A DNA stretch of 64,000 bases, taken from contig NZ_WUFT01000004.1 in NCBI RefSeq assembly GCF_010668805.1, forward strand, positions 62,001-126,000, written 5' to 3'. This stretch comes from Rhizobium phaseoli. GTDB taxonomy: Bacteria > Pseudomonadota > Alphaproteobacteria > Rhizobiales > Rhizobiaceae. The notes beneath the pieces were generated by a model. It saw only the letters and a list, made by a program, of their open reading frames with translations, made no database searches and had not been told where the DNA came from. This document shows positions 56,349 to 64,000 of this stretch, one piece after another (the first letter of the stretch is position 1; every line of letters starts with the position of its first letter). The translations under genes were made by a program, and so were the position numbers.

Positions 56349-58058
56349 TTATGCGCTCTCCCTAAAGTCGTCGTCGCTGGCGTCTGGACCGCCCATCGAC
56401 ATATCGAGGGCAAAGCCCTTGAGGCGCTGCTGCTGAGCCGAAACCGTCTGGCCGCGGCCATGGTTATGGGTCTGCGGGGCGGGCCTGCGGACAGCGGCGG
56501 AGGGCTGGAGGCCCTTGGTCGCGGTTTTTGGCTGCGCCTTGTGGGCGCCGGACCGCGCACTGCCCGCCATATCGACCTTGAAGAAGGCGATCGAGGCCTG
56601 CAGTTCTTCGGCCTGGGAGGCGAGCTCCTCGGAGGTTGCCGACATTTGCTCGGAGGCGCCGGCATTCTGCTGCGTCACCTTGTCGAGCTGCTGGATCGCC
56701 TCGTTGATCTGCGAAGCGCCGATATCCTGTTCGCGGCAAGCGGCACTGATCTCGGAGACCAGCTCCGCCGTCTTGCGGATGTCCGGCACCAGACGGCCGA
56801 GCATGTCGCCGGCATCGGCGGCAGCCTTGACCGTATCGCTCGACATCGAGCTGATTTCGGCAGCAGCCGACTGGCTGCGTTCGGCAAGTTTGCGCACCTC
56901 CGAGGCGACCACCGCAAAACCCTTGCCGTGCTCGCCGGCACGTGCTGCTTCCACAGCAGCGTTGAGAGCGAGAAGATCGGTCTGGCGGGCAATCTCCTGG
57001 ACGATGCCGATCTTATGGGCGATCGTGCGCATGGCGTCGACCGCACGCGTCACCGCTTCCCCGCTCATCTCGGCATCCTTTGCCGACTGACGGGCGATCT
57101 TTTCGGTCTGCGCCGCGTTGTCGGCGTTCTGCTTGATGTTGGCGGCCATCTGCTCCATCGAGGCGGAGGCCTCTTCTGCCGAAGCGGCCTGTTCGCTGGC
57201 CCCTTGCGAAACCTGCTCGGAGCTCGCCGAAAGTTCCTGGCTGCCCGAAGAGACGTTGTCGGCGGCCGACAGGGCATCGGCCACGACGCCGCGCAGCCGT
57301 TCGATCATAATGTTGACGTTGCCGAGAAGCTCGCCGATTTCGTCGCGGCTGGTGATATCGGCCATCTTCGTCAGATCGCCTTCCGACACTTCGCGAACCA
57401 CGGTATTGGCCCGGCTAAGGCCCTTACTGATCGTGCTGGCGATCCAGAAGGCGGTAATGGCCGCAATCAACAGAGCAAAAGCAGCCACCGCCATCATCAT
57501 CGTGCGTGTGGTCGCATACTGCGCGTCGGCGCTATCGTCCGCAGCCTTCATGCGCTGCTTTTCGAGTGCCAGGATTTCGCCGAGCGTCGAGTCGATATCA
57601 TTGGCGGCGGCCCGGGCCGCCGTGACGGAGATGGTATTAGCGCCTTCGGCGTTACCGGCCTTCACATAGTCGCGGATCTGGTCGTCGGCTGCATTGAATG
57701 TCTTGGAAAGTTCGGCGATGCGCGCCCAGCGAACCTTGCCTTCTTCCGTTGCCAGCGCCAGCACCTGGCTGAAGGCATCGGTGAATTCTTTGCGGGCCTG
57801 ATTGCCCTTTGCAATCGCACCGGCCGTCTCGTCGGCAGTGCGGGCGGTGAGCAGGTTCTTCTGCTGGCGAATGGCCTCGAGCTGGGCGATGTTGATTTGC
57901 TGCGCCAGGTCGAGACGGGCTGCCGGACCGGCGATGAGATTGCCGATCGTGTCGTTCAGCGATCCAAGGCTGACGATGCCGTAGGCAGCGGTGCCCATCA
58001 GCATGAGGATGATGAAGGTGAACGCGGTCACCAGTTTTGTCTTGATGGTCAATCGCAT
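56349..58058 (-). CDS. Chemoreceptor with a single HAMP unit (first in the tandem)
   Basis: A 569-residue receptor starting [15 protein letters not shown]. The periplasmic bundle, second membrane helix ([23 protein letters not shown]) and one HAMP ([22 protein letters not shown]) precede the signalling domain with tip [21 protein letters not shown]. Its tail reads [23 protein letters not shown], almost the same as the tails of the other two. It follows cheW by 31 bases. The adjacent 242-base gap before the next receptor holds no gene. Confidence 0.93.
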   Translation of the reverse strand: MRLTIKTKLVTAFTFIILMLMGTAAYGIVSLGSLNDTIGNLIAGPAARLDLAQQINIAQLEAIRQQKNLLTARTADETAGAIAKGNQARKEFTDAFSQVLALATEEGKVRWARIAELSKTFNAADDQIRDYVKAGNAEGANTISVTAARAAANDIDSTLGEILALEKQRMKAADDSADAQYATTRTMMMAVAAFALLIAAITAFWIASTISKGLSRANTVVREVSEGDLTKMADITSRDEIGELLGNVNIMIERLRGVVADALSAADNVSSGSQELSASSEQVSQGASEQAASAEEASASMEQMAANIKQNADNAAQTEKIARQSAKDAEMSGEAVTRAVDAMRTIAHKIGIVQEIARQTDLLALNAAVEAARAGEHGKGFAVVASEVRKLAERSQSAAAEISSMSSDTVKAAADAGDMLGRLVPDIRKTAELVSEISAACREQDIGASQINEAIQQLDKVTQQNAGASEQMSATSEELASQAEELQASIAFFKVDMAGSARSGAHKAQPKTATKGLQPSAAVRRPAPQTHNHGRGQTVSAQQQRLKGFALDMSMGGPDASDDDFRESA

Positions 58059-58089
58059 CGGTTTAACCCCAACCTGAACTCAGCCGACA

Positions 58090-58599
58090 TCAGCTGGCGG
58101 CTCCCGCCGCATCGCGCCTCGATGAAAAAATCGCCTGCAGATTCGGGAGAATGATGAATTCTCCGCCCCTCTTCACCAGGCAGTTGATATAGTCGGCGCG
58201 CCAGCGCATGCCGATGCTCGGCGGCGCTTCGCTCGCGGTCTTTGCAAGCGTCGTCACCTCGTTCACCTTGTCGGTCCTGAGGCCGACGAGCGTCTGCTCG
58301 CCTTGCAGATCGATCTCGATGACGATGATGCGGCTGTCGATCGTCGCCTCTGCTGCTTCCATGCCGAAGGCGAGACGCAGATCGGCGAGCGGAATGACCT
58401 TGCCGCGAAAGTTGATGACGCTGGCAACGAAGGGCTGGCTGCCTGGCACCGCAGTCTCGGGAAGCAGGTCCAGGATCTCCTGGACGATGACCGCTTCCAG
58501 CGCGAAGGTTTCGCCGTTGAGATCGAAGGTCAGAACCTCGACTTCCTCGGCATAGCTCCAGTGATTGTCAAATCGTCCGGCTGCTGCTGTTGCACTCAT
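58090..58599 (-). CDS. cheW: CheW coupling protein (first copy)
   Basis: A 169-residue CheW: VLTFDLNGETFALEAVIVQEILDL, VASVINFRGKVIPLADLRLAFG, IGMRWRADYINCLVKRGGEF. Its start overlaps the cheA stop by four bases. It differs clearly from the second CheW in this operon, so each may serve a subset of receptors. Confidence 0.95.
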   Translation of the reverse strand: MSATAAAGRFDNHWSYAEEVEVLTFDLNGETFALEAVIVQEILDLLPETAVPGSQPFVASVINFRGKVIPLADLRLAFGMEAAEATIDSRIIVIEIDLQGEQTLVGLRTDKVNEVTTLAKTASEAPPSIGMRWRADYINCLVKRGGEFIILPNLQAIFSSRRDAAGAAS

Positions 58600-60614
58600 C
58601 CTGCTACACGCAATTGCGCCTCCTGTTGCTGACCCGCGGCAACCAGGTGCCCGACGTCGAGAATGAGGGCGACGCTGCCGTCGCCGAGAATGGTGGCGCC
58701 CGAGAATGTCGCGACGTTATTGTGCAGTTTCGACATCGACTTGATGACCGTCTGGTGGTCGCCGATGATCTGGTCGACGACCAGGCCGACACGCTCCGTG
58801 CCGGTCGAGATGACGACGACCTTTTGATGTACGTCGGGCTTGGTGCCGGTGCGGAAGAGATCGCGCAGGCGCAGGAACGGTACCAGGCTGTCCCGCAGCG
58901 AGATGAAGCTGCGGCCGCGCGAGCGGAGATCTTCTTCGAGCGATAGCTCGAGGCATTCCTCGACCGCCGAGAGCGGGATGACGTAGCGGCCGGAACCGAC
59001 GCGCACCAGCAGGCCATCGATAATGGCGAGCGTCAGCGGGATGCGCAGCGACACTTCCGAACCCTGCCCCGGCACGCTGACGATGTCGATCGCGCCGCGA
59101 AGCGCTTCGACCGTCTTCTTGACCACGTCCATGCCGACCCCACGGCCGGACAGATTGGTGATCGCCGCGGCCGTCGAGAAGCCGGGTGCGAAGATCAATT
59201 GCAGCAGCTCAGAGTCGGAAAGCAGCTGGCCGGGCTGGATGAGGCTGGAAGATTCGGCCTTGGCGCGAACCCTTTCGCGATTGATGCCGCGACCGTCATC
59301 CTTGATCGAGATGATCACTTCGCCGCCGGCCTGACGGGCCAAAAGCGTCACCGTGCCGGCTTCGGACTTGCCGGCGGCAAGGCGGTCGGCGGGCGTTTCG
59401 AGGCCATGATCGATCGAGTTGCGCACCAGATGCACCAAAGGATCGGCCAGACGTTCGATGACCGTCTTATCGACCTCGGTGCTCTCGCCCTCCGTCACCA
59501 GCTCGATCACCTTGCCGGTCTCGCGGGCAAGATCGTGGACGAGGCGGCGAAAACGGGAGAACAGGGTGGCGACCGGCACCATGCGCAGCACCATCATCGT
59601 GTCGCGCAATTCACCGGAGAGACGTTCGATTTCTTCCGAGACGGAGCGCAGCGCGATATCGCTGCTGGCACTGGCGAGCTGGCTGAGACGCGATTGAGCG
59701 ATGACGAGCTCGCCGACGCGGTCCATCAATTCGTCGAGACGTTCGGCCGGAACGCGGACGTTCTCAGCTGCCTTTGCCTGGCTGACGGCGACGGGTGCCT
59801 CGCGCCTGGCCGGAACTGCCTCGACAGCACGGAATTCCGGGATGGCGGCCGGTGGAACCGGCGCCGCGGACACTGCAGCAACTGCGGCTGCCGGTCCGGC
59901 GATGTCCTCGACGCTGAGCTCCATATCGTCGAGCACGAAGATGAAGACGTCGTCGATCGCCGAGCGATCCTGCTCGCTGGTCAGCGTCACGTCCCAGGAA
60001 ATGTGGAGTTCTGTCGGCGTGAGCTCGTCGAGCGGCGGTATGGCCGAGGTGTTGGCGCGCACGATGCATTCGCCGAGATCGCGCAGCTCGTCGAGCAGCC
60101 CGAGCGGGTTGGTGCCGTTGGCCATCGAATTGGCGGGCAGGCTGAAGCGAATGCGCCAGCTGTTTTTCTTCTTCGCCGGCGCCTCGCGGATAGCAGAGGG
60201 TGCGGTAGCAGCGGCCGGCGCTGCAGCAGGCGATGCCTCCTTGCCGCCGACGGCAGCCTGCAACTGAGCCAGAAGCTTTTGCCCGGTATCGCCGTGATCG
60301 GCGTCCGGCTGGTCGACGAGGGCACGCATATGGTCCTGGGCGGCAAGAACGGCGGCGACGAGTTCGCTGGTCGCTGCGACCTCGCCCTTGCGGACGCGGT
60401 CGAAGGCGGTTTCGCAATGATGGGTGAAGGCGGCGAGCGCCTCGAAGCCGAACATCGCGCCGGAGCCCTTGAGGGTGTGCAGTCCGCGAAAGACGGCGTC
60501 GACGAGATCCTTATTGTCGAGCTGGTGGGTCAGGTCGAGAAGACCGGCCTCGATCGCTTCGAGGCATTCGGCGGCCTCCGTGCGGAATACGGCAACGGGA
60601 TCGAGCGTCGTCAT
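58596..60614 (-). CDS. cheA: Chemotaxis histidine kinase CheA
   Basis: A 672-residue CheA. The N-terminal HPt domain has the phospho-histidine H46 in FRGLHTLKGSGAM. A linker region is followed by the dimerisation helices (VPAERLDELMDRVGELVIAQSRL). The ATPase domain has the N-box VHLVRNSIDHGLE, DDGRGINRERV and GRGVGMDVVKKT, and the C-terminus is a CheW-like domain. It should phosphorylate the adjacent CheY and CheB. It overlaps cheY by four bases. Confidence 0.95.
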   Translation of the reverse strand: MTTLDPVAVFRTEAAECLEAIEAGLLDLTHQLDNKDLVDAVFRGLHTLKGSGAMFGFEALAAFTHHCETAFDRVRKGEVAATSELVAAVLAAQDHMRALVDQPDADHGDTGQKLLAQLQAAVGGKEASPAAAPAAATAPSAIREAPAKKKNSWRIRFSLPANSMANGTNPLGLLDELRDLGECIVRANTSAIPPLDELTPTELHISWDVTLTSEQDRSAIDDVFIFVLDDMELSVEDIAGPAAAVAAVSAAPVPPAAIPEFRAVEAVPARREAPVAVSQAKAAENVRVPAERLDELMDRVGELVIAQSRLSQLASASSDIALRSVSEEIERLSGELRDTMMVLRMVPVATLFSRFRRLVHDLARETGKVIELVTEGESTEVDKTVIERLADPLVHLVRNSIDHGLETPADRLAAGKSEAGTVTLLARQAGGEVIISIKDDGRGINRERVRAKAESSSLIQPGQLLSDSELLQLIFAPGFSTAAAITNLSGRGVGMDVVKKTVEALRGAIDIVSVPGQGSEVSLRIPLTLAIIDGLLVRVGSGRYVIPLSAVEECLELSLEEDLRSRGRSFISLRDSLVPFLRLRDLFRTGTKPDVHQKVVVISTGTERVGLVVDQIIGDHQTVIKSMSKLHNNVATFSGATILGDGSVALILDVGHLVAAGQQQEAQLRVAG

Positions 60615-60979
60615 TGTCCGAGAACCTTCTTCACGATCTTCACGAGATTTTCCGGGTCGAACGGCTTGGTCAGCCAGCCCGTCGCGCCGGCGGCCTTGGC
60701 GCGCGCCTTGAGATCGGCGTCCGATTCCGTCGTCAGGAAGATGATCGGGACGCCGGCCTGGGCCGGCAACTTGCGCAGTTCTTCGATCATCGTCAGCCCA
60801 TCCATGACAGGCATATTCAGATCGGTGACGATCAGATCGAAGCTGCTGCCCTTGGCCGTCGCCAGGCCCTCTGCCCCATTGACCGCCTCGGTGACGCTGT
60901 AGCCGGCATTGGTCAGCGTGACTTTGGTTGTCAGACGAATGCTGGCGGAATCGTCGACAGTCAGGATATTTGCACTCAT
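60611..60979 (-). CDS. cheY: Single-domain response regulator CheY
   Basis: A 122-residue receiver: ILTVDDSASIRLTTKVTL, phospho-acceptor D53 (VTDLNMPVMDG), the TT switch pair (FLTTESD) and K105 (LTKPFD). It is the only cheY here, and a CheZ homologue is not apparent. Four-base overlaps with both neighbours show tight coupling. With no flagellar genes in the window, its output is not necessarily the motor. Confidence 0.95.
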   Translation of the reverse strand: MSANILTVDDSASIRLTTKVTLTNAGYSVTEAVNGAEGLATAKGSSFDLIVTDLNMPVMDGLTMIEELRKLPAQAGVPIIFLTTESDADLKARAKAAGATGWLTKPFDPENLVKIVKKVLGQ

Positions 60980-61305
60980 AACGTCACCTCTTTATGCAAC
61001 CAGAAATTTTCGTCTTCTTGATCGAAGGATTCGATGAAACCTGCGCGCTCAAGTACCTTGAGAACCGAGCCGCTGGCCGGGGAAGAAAGCTTGAAGGTCT
61101 TTCCTTTGGATTTTGCCTGGCGGCGCGAGGATTCGATGAGTTGAACGAAACTCAAATCTGCTTCCGCGCCTTCAGGAATGCTGATGATGATCGTATCTCT
61201 GCCGTGAAATTCACCGGTAAGCTTGGAATGTAGTTCGGACACGGTGCGAATACTGAGCACCTCCGGCAAATTTATAGATTCGTAATATTGTTTCGGAGTA
61301 TCCAA
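60976..61305 (-). CDS. STAS-domain protein heading the chemosensory operon
   Basis: A 109-residue STAS (anti-sigma antagonist-like) domain. The segment ADLSFVQLIESSRRQAKSKGKTF aligns with the SpoIIAA helix region, where a serine can be phosphorylated; Ser in ADLS is the candidate. C-terminal residues LKVLERAGFIESF complete the fold. It overlaps cheY by four bases and is the first gene of the operon. A STAS protein in a che operon suggests a partner-switch or scaffold output separate from motor control. Confidence 0.88.
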   Translation of the reverse strand: MDTPKQYYESINLPEVLSIRTVSELHSKLTGEFHGRDTIIISIPEGAEADLSFVQLIESSRRQAKSKGKTFKLSSPASGSVLKVLERAGFIESFDQEDENFWLHKEVTL

Positions 61306-61646
61306 TGCAGCCTCCTGGGCCAGGGAAATACTTTACGGCCCTAAAAGGACTCTCACGGCAGCGTTAATGCGCGGTAAACGGCGGTTGTAGGAAACTGCCG
61401 TATAGGGCACCCCGCGACTCCCAATTCTCATCCGGGAAAAGTTGTATTTTTTCCTCAGAATTTAGAGAAAAATAAAGTAAAAACAGCAATTTGAATTGAT
61501 CTCTGGGCCGTGGCGCTTCGACCGATGCCACCATCCACATCTTTCGTTAATCACAACGCTGGCGAGTCCGGCGCGTTTACCGGACGTTTCCATCCTGCCC
61601 GTAAAAATAGAGTCAAATCGCCTGCATTCTAAGAAAAGGTATAAAA
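61306..61646. promoter_or_regulatory. Divergent promoter region of the che operon and the receptor-like gene
   Basis: 341 bases with no gene. It has an AT-rich core (61444-61500) and a near CtrA-box (TTAA - 7 - TAAAC at 61364-61379, one mismatch). A GGCAG...CTGCC arm pair lies nearby. It must hold promoters for both directions; I cannot place them exactly. Confidence 0.45.
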
Positions 61647-63389
61647 GTGGCACACGCTCTGGCAACATCGAACGCTGCAACCTACACGTCAGGGCGGGAC
61701 ATCAGCCAGACCCTGGAATCCGCCCGCAGCCAGGTCGAGGAACGTTTCCTCGAAGGCGGCACCGTGCTGCTGTCGGTGATGGAAGTGCTCAACCGTTTGC
61801 TGAACTCGCTCGAGAGCGTCACCACGACGCTCGACAACAAGGAGGCGAGCGACACCAGCGCCGATCTCCGCGCAACAGTGGAGAGCCTGACGGCGCTGCC
61901 GGTTACCGAGGAAAACCGCCAGCAGGCACTCATCTCACTGGCGCATACCGGCAGGGAGCTGCGCAAGCATGTCTCCGACATGCAGGAGACGATGCGCTAT
62001 CTCAGGACCTTCGCCGTGACCGTGAAGATCACCGGTGCCGGCCTTGCCGAATTCGCCGGCTTCGCCCAGGAGATCCTGGAGCGCATCTATTCCGGCACCG
62101 ATGAGGTCAACCGCTTCGCCACCCATCTCGACAGCCTCGACAAGGAGGTGAAGCTCGCAGCCTCTTTCGGCGCCAGCGTTTCCAAGGGTTATGCCGATAC
62201 CGTTCCGGCGGTTGCCGGAGCCCTGCGCGATGATGCAGCCAAGATCGCCGAGCACCGCAAAGATCTCGGCGTCATCGCCCGCGACGTCGGCGCAATTGCC
62301 CGCGCCGTCCAGAGCAAAGTCGCCTCGACGCTATCGGCCCTGCAGATCGGCGACATCACCCGCCAGCGCATCGAGCATGTGCAGGCCACCTTTTCGCTGC
62401 TTGACGATTTCTTTGCCGGGGAGGATGGCGCAAGACTCGACGCCGGCGCGCGCCAGCGCCTCCAGAACGTCATTCACCATTTGACCGCAGCGCAGATGAG
62501 CGACATGTGCGTAAATTTCCAGCGGGATTCGGAGAACGTCGTCAAGACGATAGCAAGTTTCGACCACGACATGCGGGAGATCCTCAAGCTGCGCGATCGG
62601 ATGAGCGGCGAGAGCGGCGAGGCCGGCGGCAACTTCATGCGCGCGCTGGAATCCAGCGTTTCGGCCGCCCACGAAATCGTCAAGCAGGTCGATACGGCAA
62701 GCCGCCAGGCCGACCAAGTGAGCCAGTCGACGATCGGCACGGCCGCCAAGCTCTTCGAGGCGATCGGCAACATCCGCGCCGTCAAGACCGACATTCACTA
62801 TATGGCTCTGAATACCAACCTGCGCTGCAGCCGCCTTGGCGAGGAAGGCAAGTCGATCAACGTCGTCACCGCCGAACTGCGCATCTTCGCCGGCAAGCTT
62901 GACGATTCCGCCGACGCCATTGTCAACGGCCTGCCGGCGCTCGAAGCCGCGGCCGGGCGGGTCGCCCCCGCCACGGACGCCGGGCCTGGCGGCCTGGGAG
63001 AAAGCCTGACATCGGCCGTCGGCAACATTCGCTCCGCAGCCAACGCGATGGAAAACGAGCTGAAGGTACTCGCCGAGAACGGCCGCGAAGTCGCCACCAA
63101 GATCAGCCTGCTGATCGGCAAGCTCGATTTCCAGCATGATCTCGGCGAAGTGCTTGCCCGCTGCGCTGATCTGCTCGAGGGCGCTGCCGGCACCGATATC
63201 GCCGATATCTCGGACCTCGCTGAGGCGATCGCGCCGCTCGATCGCAAAATCTTCAAGCACTACACGATGGCCCAGGAGCGCAACGTTCATCGCGACATCA
63301 TCCCCGCGAGCGAAGACAGCGTCCTCGCTCCCGTCGAGACCGTCAAAGCCGAAAACGACGAGGATCTGTTCGCCGACGCGCTTTTCTAG
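61647..63389 (+). CDS. Soluble receptor-like protein with CheZ-like motif, divergent to the che operon
   Basis: A 580-residue protein with no membrane helix, mostly long helices. Residues 386-412 (MALNTNLRCSRLGEEGKSIN then VVTAELR) align with the receptor tip [17 protein letters not shown]. The ALN, R, GE, GK and VV positions are kept, but the key Glu becomes Arg (R393). Residues 236-240 read D-I-T-R-Q, the same D-x-x-x-Q spacing as the CheZ phosphatase site. It starts with ATG at 61647 (no clear ribosome site before it; the alternative start is unlikely). It ends in a family B repeat, whose CTAG supplies its stop. Function is unknown; a CheA/CheY-interacting role is likely. Confidence 0.75.
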   Translation: MAHALATSNAATYTSGRDISQTLESARSQVEERFLEGGTVLLSVMEVLNRLLNSLESVTTTLDNKEASDTSADLRATVESLTALPVTEENRQQALISLAHTGRELRKHVSDMQETMRYLRTFAVTVKITGAGLAEFAGFAQEILERIYSGTDEVNRFATHLDSLDKEVKLAASFGASVSKGYADTVPAVAGALRDDAAKIAEHRKDLGVIARDVGAIARAVQSKVASTLSALQIGDITRQRIEHVQATFSLLDDFFAGEDGARLDAGARQRLQNVIHHLTAAQMSDMCVNFQRDSENVVKTIASFDHDMREILKLRDRMSGESGEAGGNFMRALESSVSAAHEIVKQVDTASRQADQVSQSTIGTAAKLFEAIGNIRAVKTDIHYMALNTNLRCSRLGEEGKSINVVTAELRIFAGKLDDSADAIVNGLPALEAAAGRVAPATDAGPGGLGESLTSAVGNIRSAANAMENELKVLAENGREVATKISLLIGKLDFQHDLGEVLARCADLLEGAAGTDIADISDLAEAIAPLDRKIFKHYTMAQERNVHRDIIPASEDSVLAPVETVKAENDEDLFADALF

Positions 63390-63490
63390 AGCAAGCTCAA
63401 ACAAAGTGCGCGGTGGCTCTGGGATAACGACATCCGTAAAACAATAAGCTAAAGCGCGACAAGCGAATCTAAAGATCGCGACGCGCTTCA
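63386..63490. repeat. Intergenic repeat, family B, copy 2
   Basis: CTAGAGCAAGCTC at the left, then AACGACATCC, AAAACAATAAGCTAAAGCGCGA and ACGCGCTTCAG at the right, the same order as copy 1. The first CTAG contains the stop codon of the receptor-like gene. Confidence 0.65.
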
Positions 63491-63506
63491 GTTGGACGTG
63501 CGCCTG

Positions 63507-63998
63507 CTATCGCCGCCGGAACTTGTTGGCGGCCTCGATCGCCGCTTTCTGCTGATAGTCCTCGATGCCGAGATAGAAATCCTCAAGCGACGGATCGGCG
63601 AGCCCGGCCCGGCGCGACAGGACGTACCATTTCGCCGCCTCGACCGGATCGGGCGCCGTGCCGATGGCGTTGATATAAAGGTGGGCAAGCTTGTTTTGTG
63701 CGGCGACGTTGCCGCCAATGGCGGCAAGTTTCAGCCATTCGAAGCCCTTGACGTAATCCTTCGGCCCGCCGACGCCGTTGACGAGCCAGATGCCGAGATC
63801 GAGCTGGGCCGTGTCGAAGCCGGCACGCGCCGCACGCGCCATCCACTCGCGGGCAAGCTGTTTCTTTTCCTCCGGCAGGTCCTTCAGGGTCGCATAGATC
63901 TGCGCCACGGCATATTGCGAATCGGCGATGCCCTGCTCGGCAGATTTCTCGTAGAACGGCAGCGCAAGCCTCAACCCCTTCTCGCCGGGATTGTCGGC
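63507..63998 (-). CDS. Sel1-repeat (TPR-like) protein, partial at the window edge
   Basis: The frame is open to the window end, so the N-terminus is missing. Sel1 units are recognisable: AVAQIYATLKDLPEEKKQLAREWMARAARAG, DTAQLDLGIWLVNGVGGPKD and AAQNKLAHLYINAIGTAPDPVEAAKW. Such proteins form helical scaffolds in the envelope or periplasm; the signal peptide, if any, lies outside the window. Partner and role unknown. Confidence 0.85.
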   Translation of the reverse strand, partial: ADNPGEKGLRLALPFYEKSAEQGIADSQYAVAQIYATLKDLPEEKKQLAREWMARAARAGFDTAQLDLGIWLVNGVGGPKDYVKGFEWLKLAAIGGNVAAQNKLAHLYINAIGTAPDPVEAAKWYVLSRRAGLADPSLEDFYLGIEDYQQKAAIEAANKFRRR

Positions 63999-64000
63999 GA

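Noticed and set aside
56262..58154. 630-residue plus-strand frame across the receptor genes
   Set aside because: Shadow of the minus-strand receptor; no start site, no domain.
61364..61379. CtrA box upstream of the che operon
   Set aside because: One mismatch in the second half-site (TAAA instead of TTAA) and no further support, so not called as a site.
1..64000. CRISPR arrays, tRNA or rRNA genes, insertion sequences
   Set aside because: No regular short repeats with spacers, no tRNA arm pattern, no rRNA segments and no transposase motifs were found on reading both strands.

Overview
The window looks like a chromosomal segment of a Rhizobium species of the R. leguminosarum / R. etli type. 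The reasons are high GC with strong C/G third positions, gene families typical of Rhizobiales (lpiA-acvB, DUF1192, rcdA, DUF4164 beside zapA), the linked tkt-gap-pgk-fba carbon cluster, and several RIME-like intergenic palindromes. I saw no rRNA, tRNA, CRISPR array, prophage or insertion sequence. Almost every gene is core-type, so the interest lies in small insertions, regulatory sites and the chemosensory cluster.

Layout. 1-5.6 kb: end of an unknown protein, 5-formyl-THF cyclo-ligase, a YmdB-type phosphodiesterase, an MBL-fold protein, a PPOX-fold protein, yebC and a flavin monooxygenase. 5.7-12.7 kb: a large chemoreceptor, then ruvC-[vapB-vapC]-ruvA-ruvB followed by a Tat-exported phosphoesterase and a Nudix hydrolase. 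The toxin-antitoxin pair sits inside the ruv gene order. 12.8-25 kb: DinB-like protein, the acvB-lpiA envelope-lipid operon (leftward), DoxX, a large MscS channel, a 6-phosphogluconate dehydrogenase, an SRPBCC/ArsR divergent pair, an epimerase and a phytase-like esterase. 25-36 kb: 6S RNA, zapA and DUF4164 (leftward) and, rightward, tkt, gap, an antiporter, pgk and class I fba. Clear palindromes lie in front of tkt and of fba. 36-43 kb: PhzF, a 54-residue membrane peptide, an MFS permease, DUF1192, rcdA with two CtrA-box matches, rpmE, an ABC exporter and an orphan TctC-type binding protein. 43-49.6 kb: YegP, a YCII/ECF-sigma pair, a MotA/OmpA pair, an inositol monophosphatase, and a TetR/SDR pair.

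49.7-63.4 kb is a complete alternative chemosensory operon read leftward: STAS - cheY - cheA - cheW - mcp - mcp - mcp - cheW - cheR - cheB. A divergent 580-residue soluble protein lies at its head. It carries a receptor-like hairpin-tip motif and a separate CheZ-like D-x-x-x-Q motif. The three tandem receptors have one, three and two HAMP units (in transcription order) and share a conserved C-terminal tail. I see no cheD, cheZ or flagellar gene. The most novel candidates are this STAS/soluble-receptor-like pair attached to a che operon, the vapBC insertion between ruvC and ruvA, and the CtrA boxes upstream of rcdA.

Recurring RIME-like palindromes (two families, A and B) end genes: three of them contain or touch the stop codon of the neighbouring gene. 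All functional calls come from reading the translated sequence; no database search was run.
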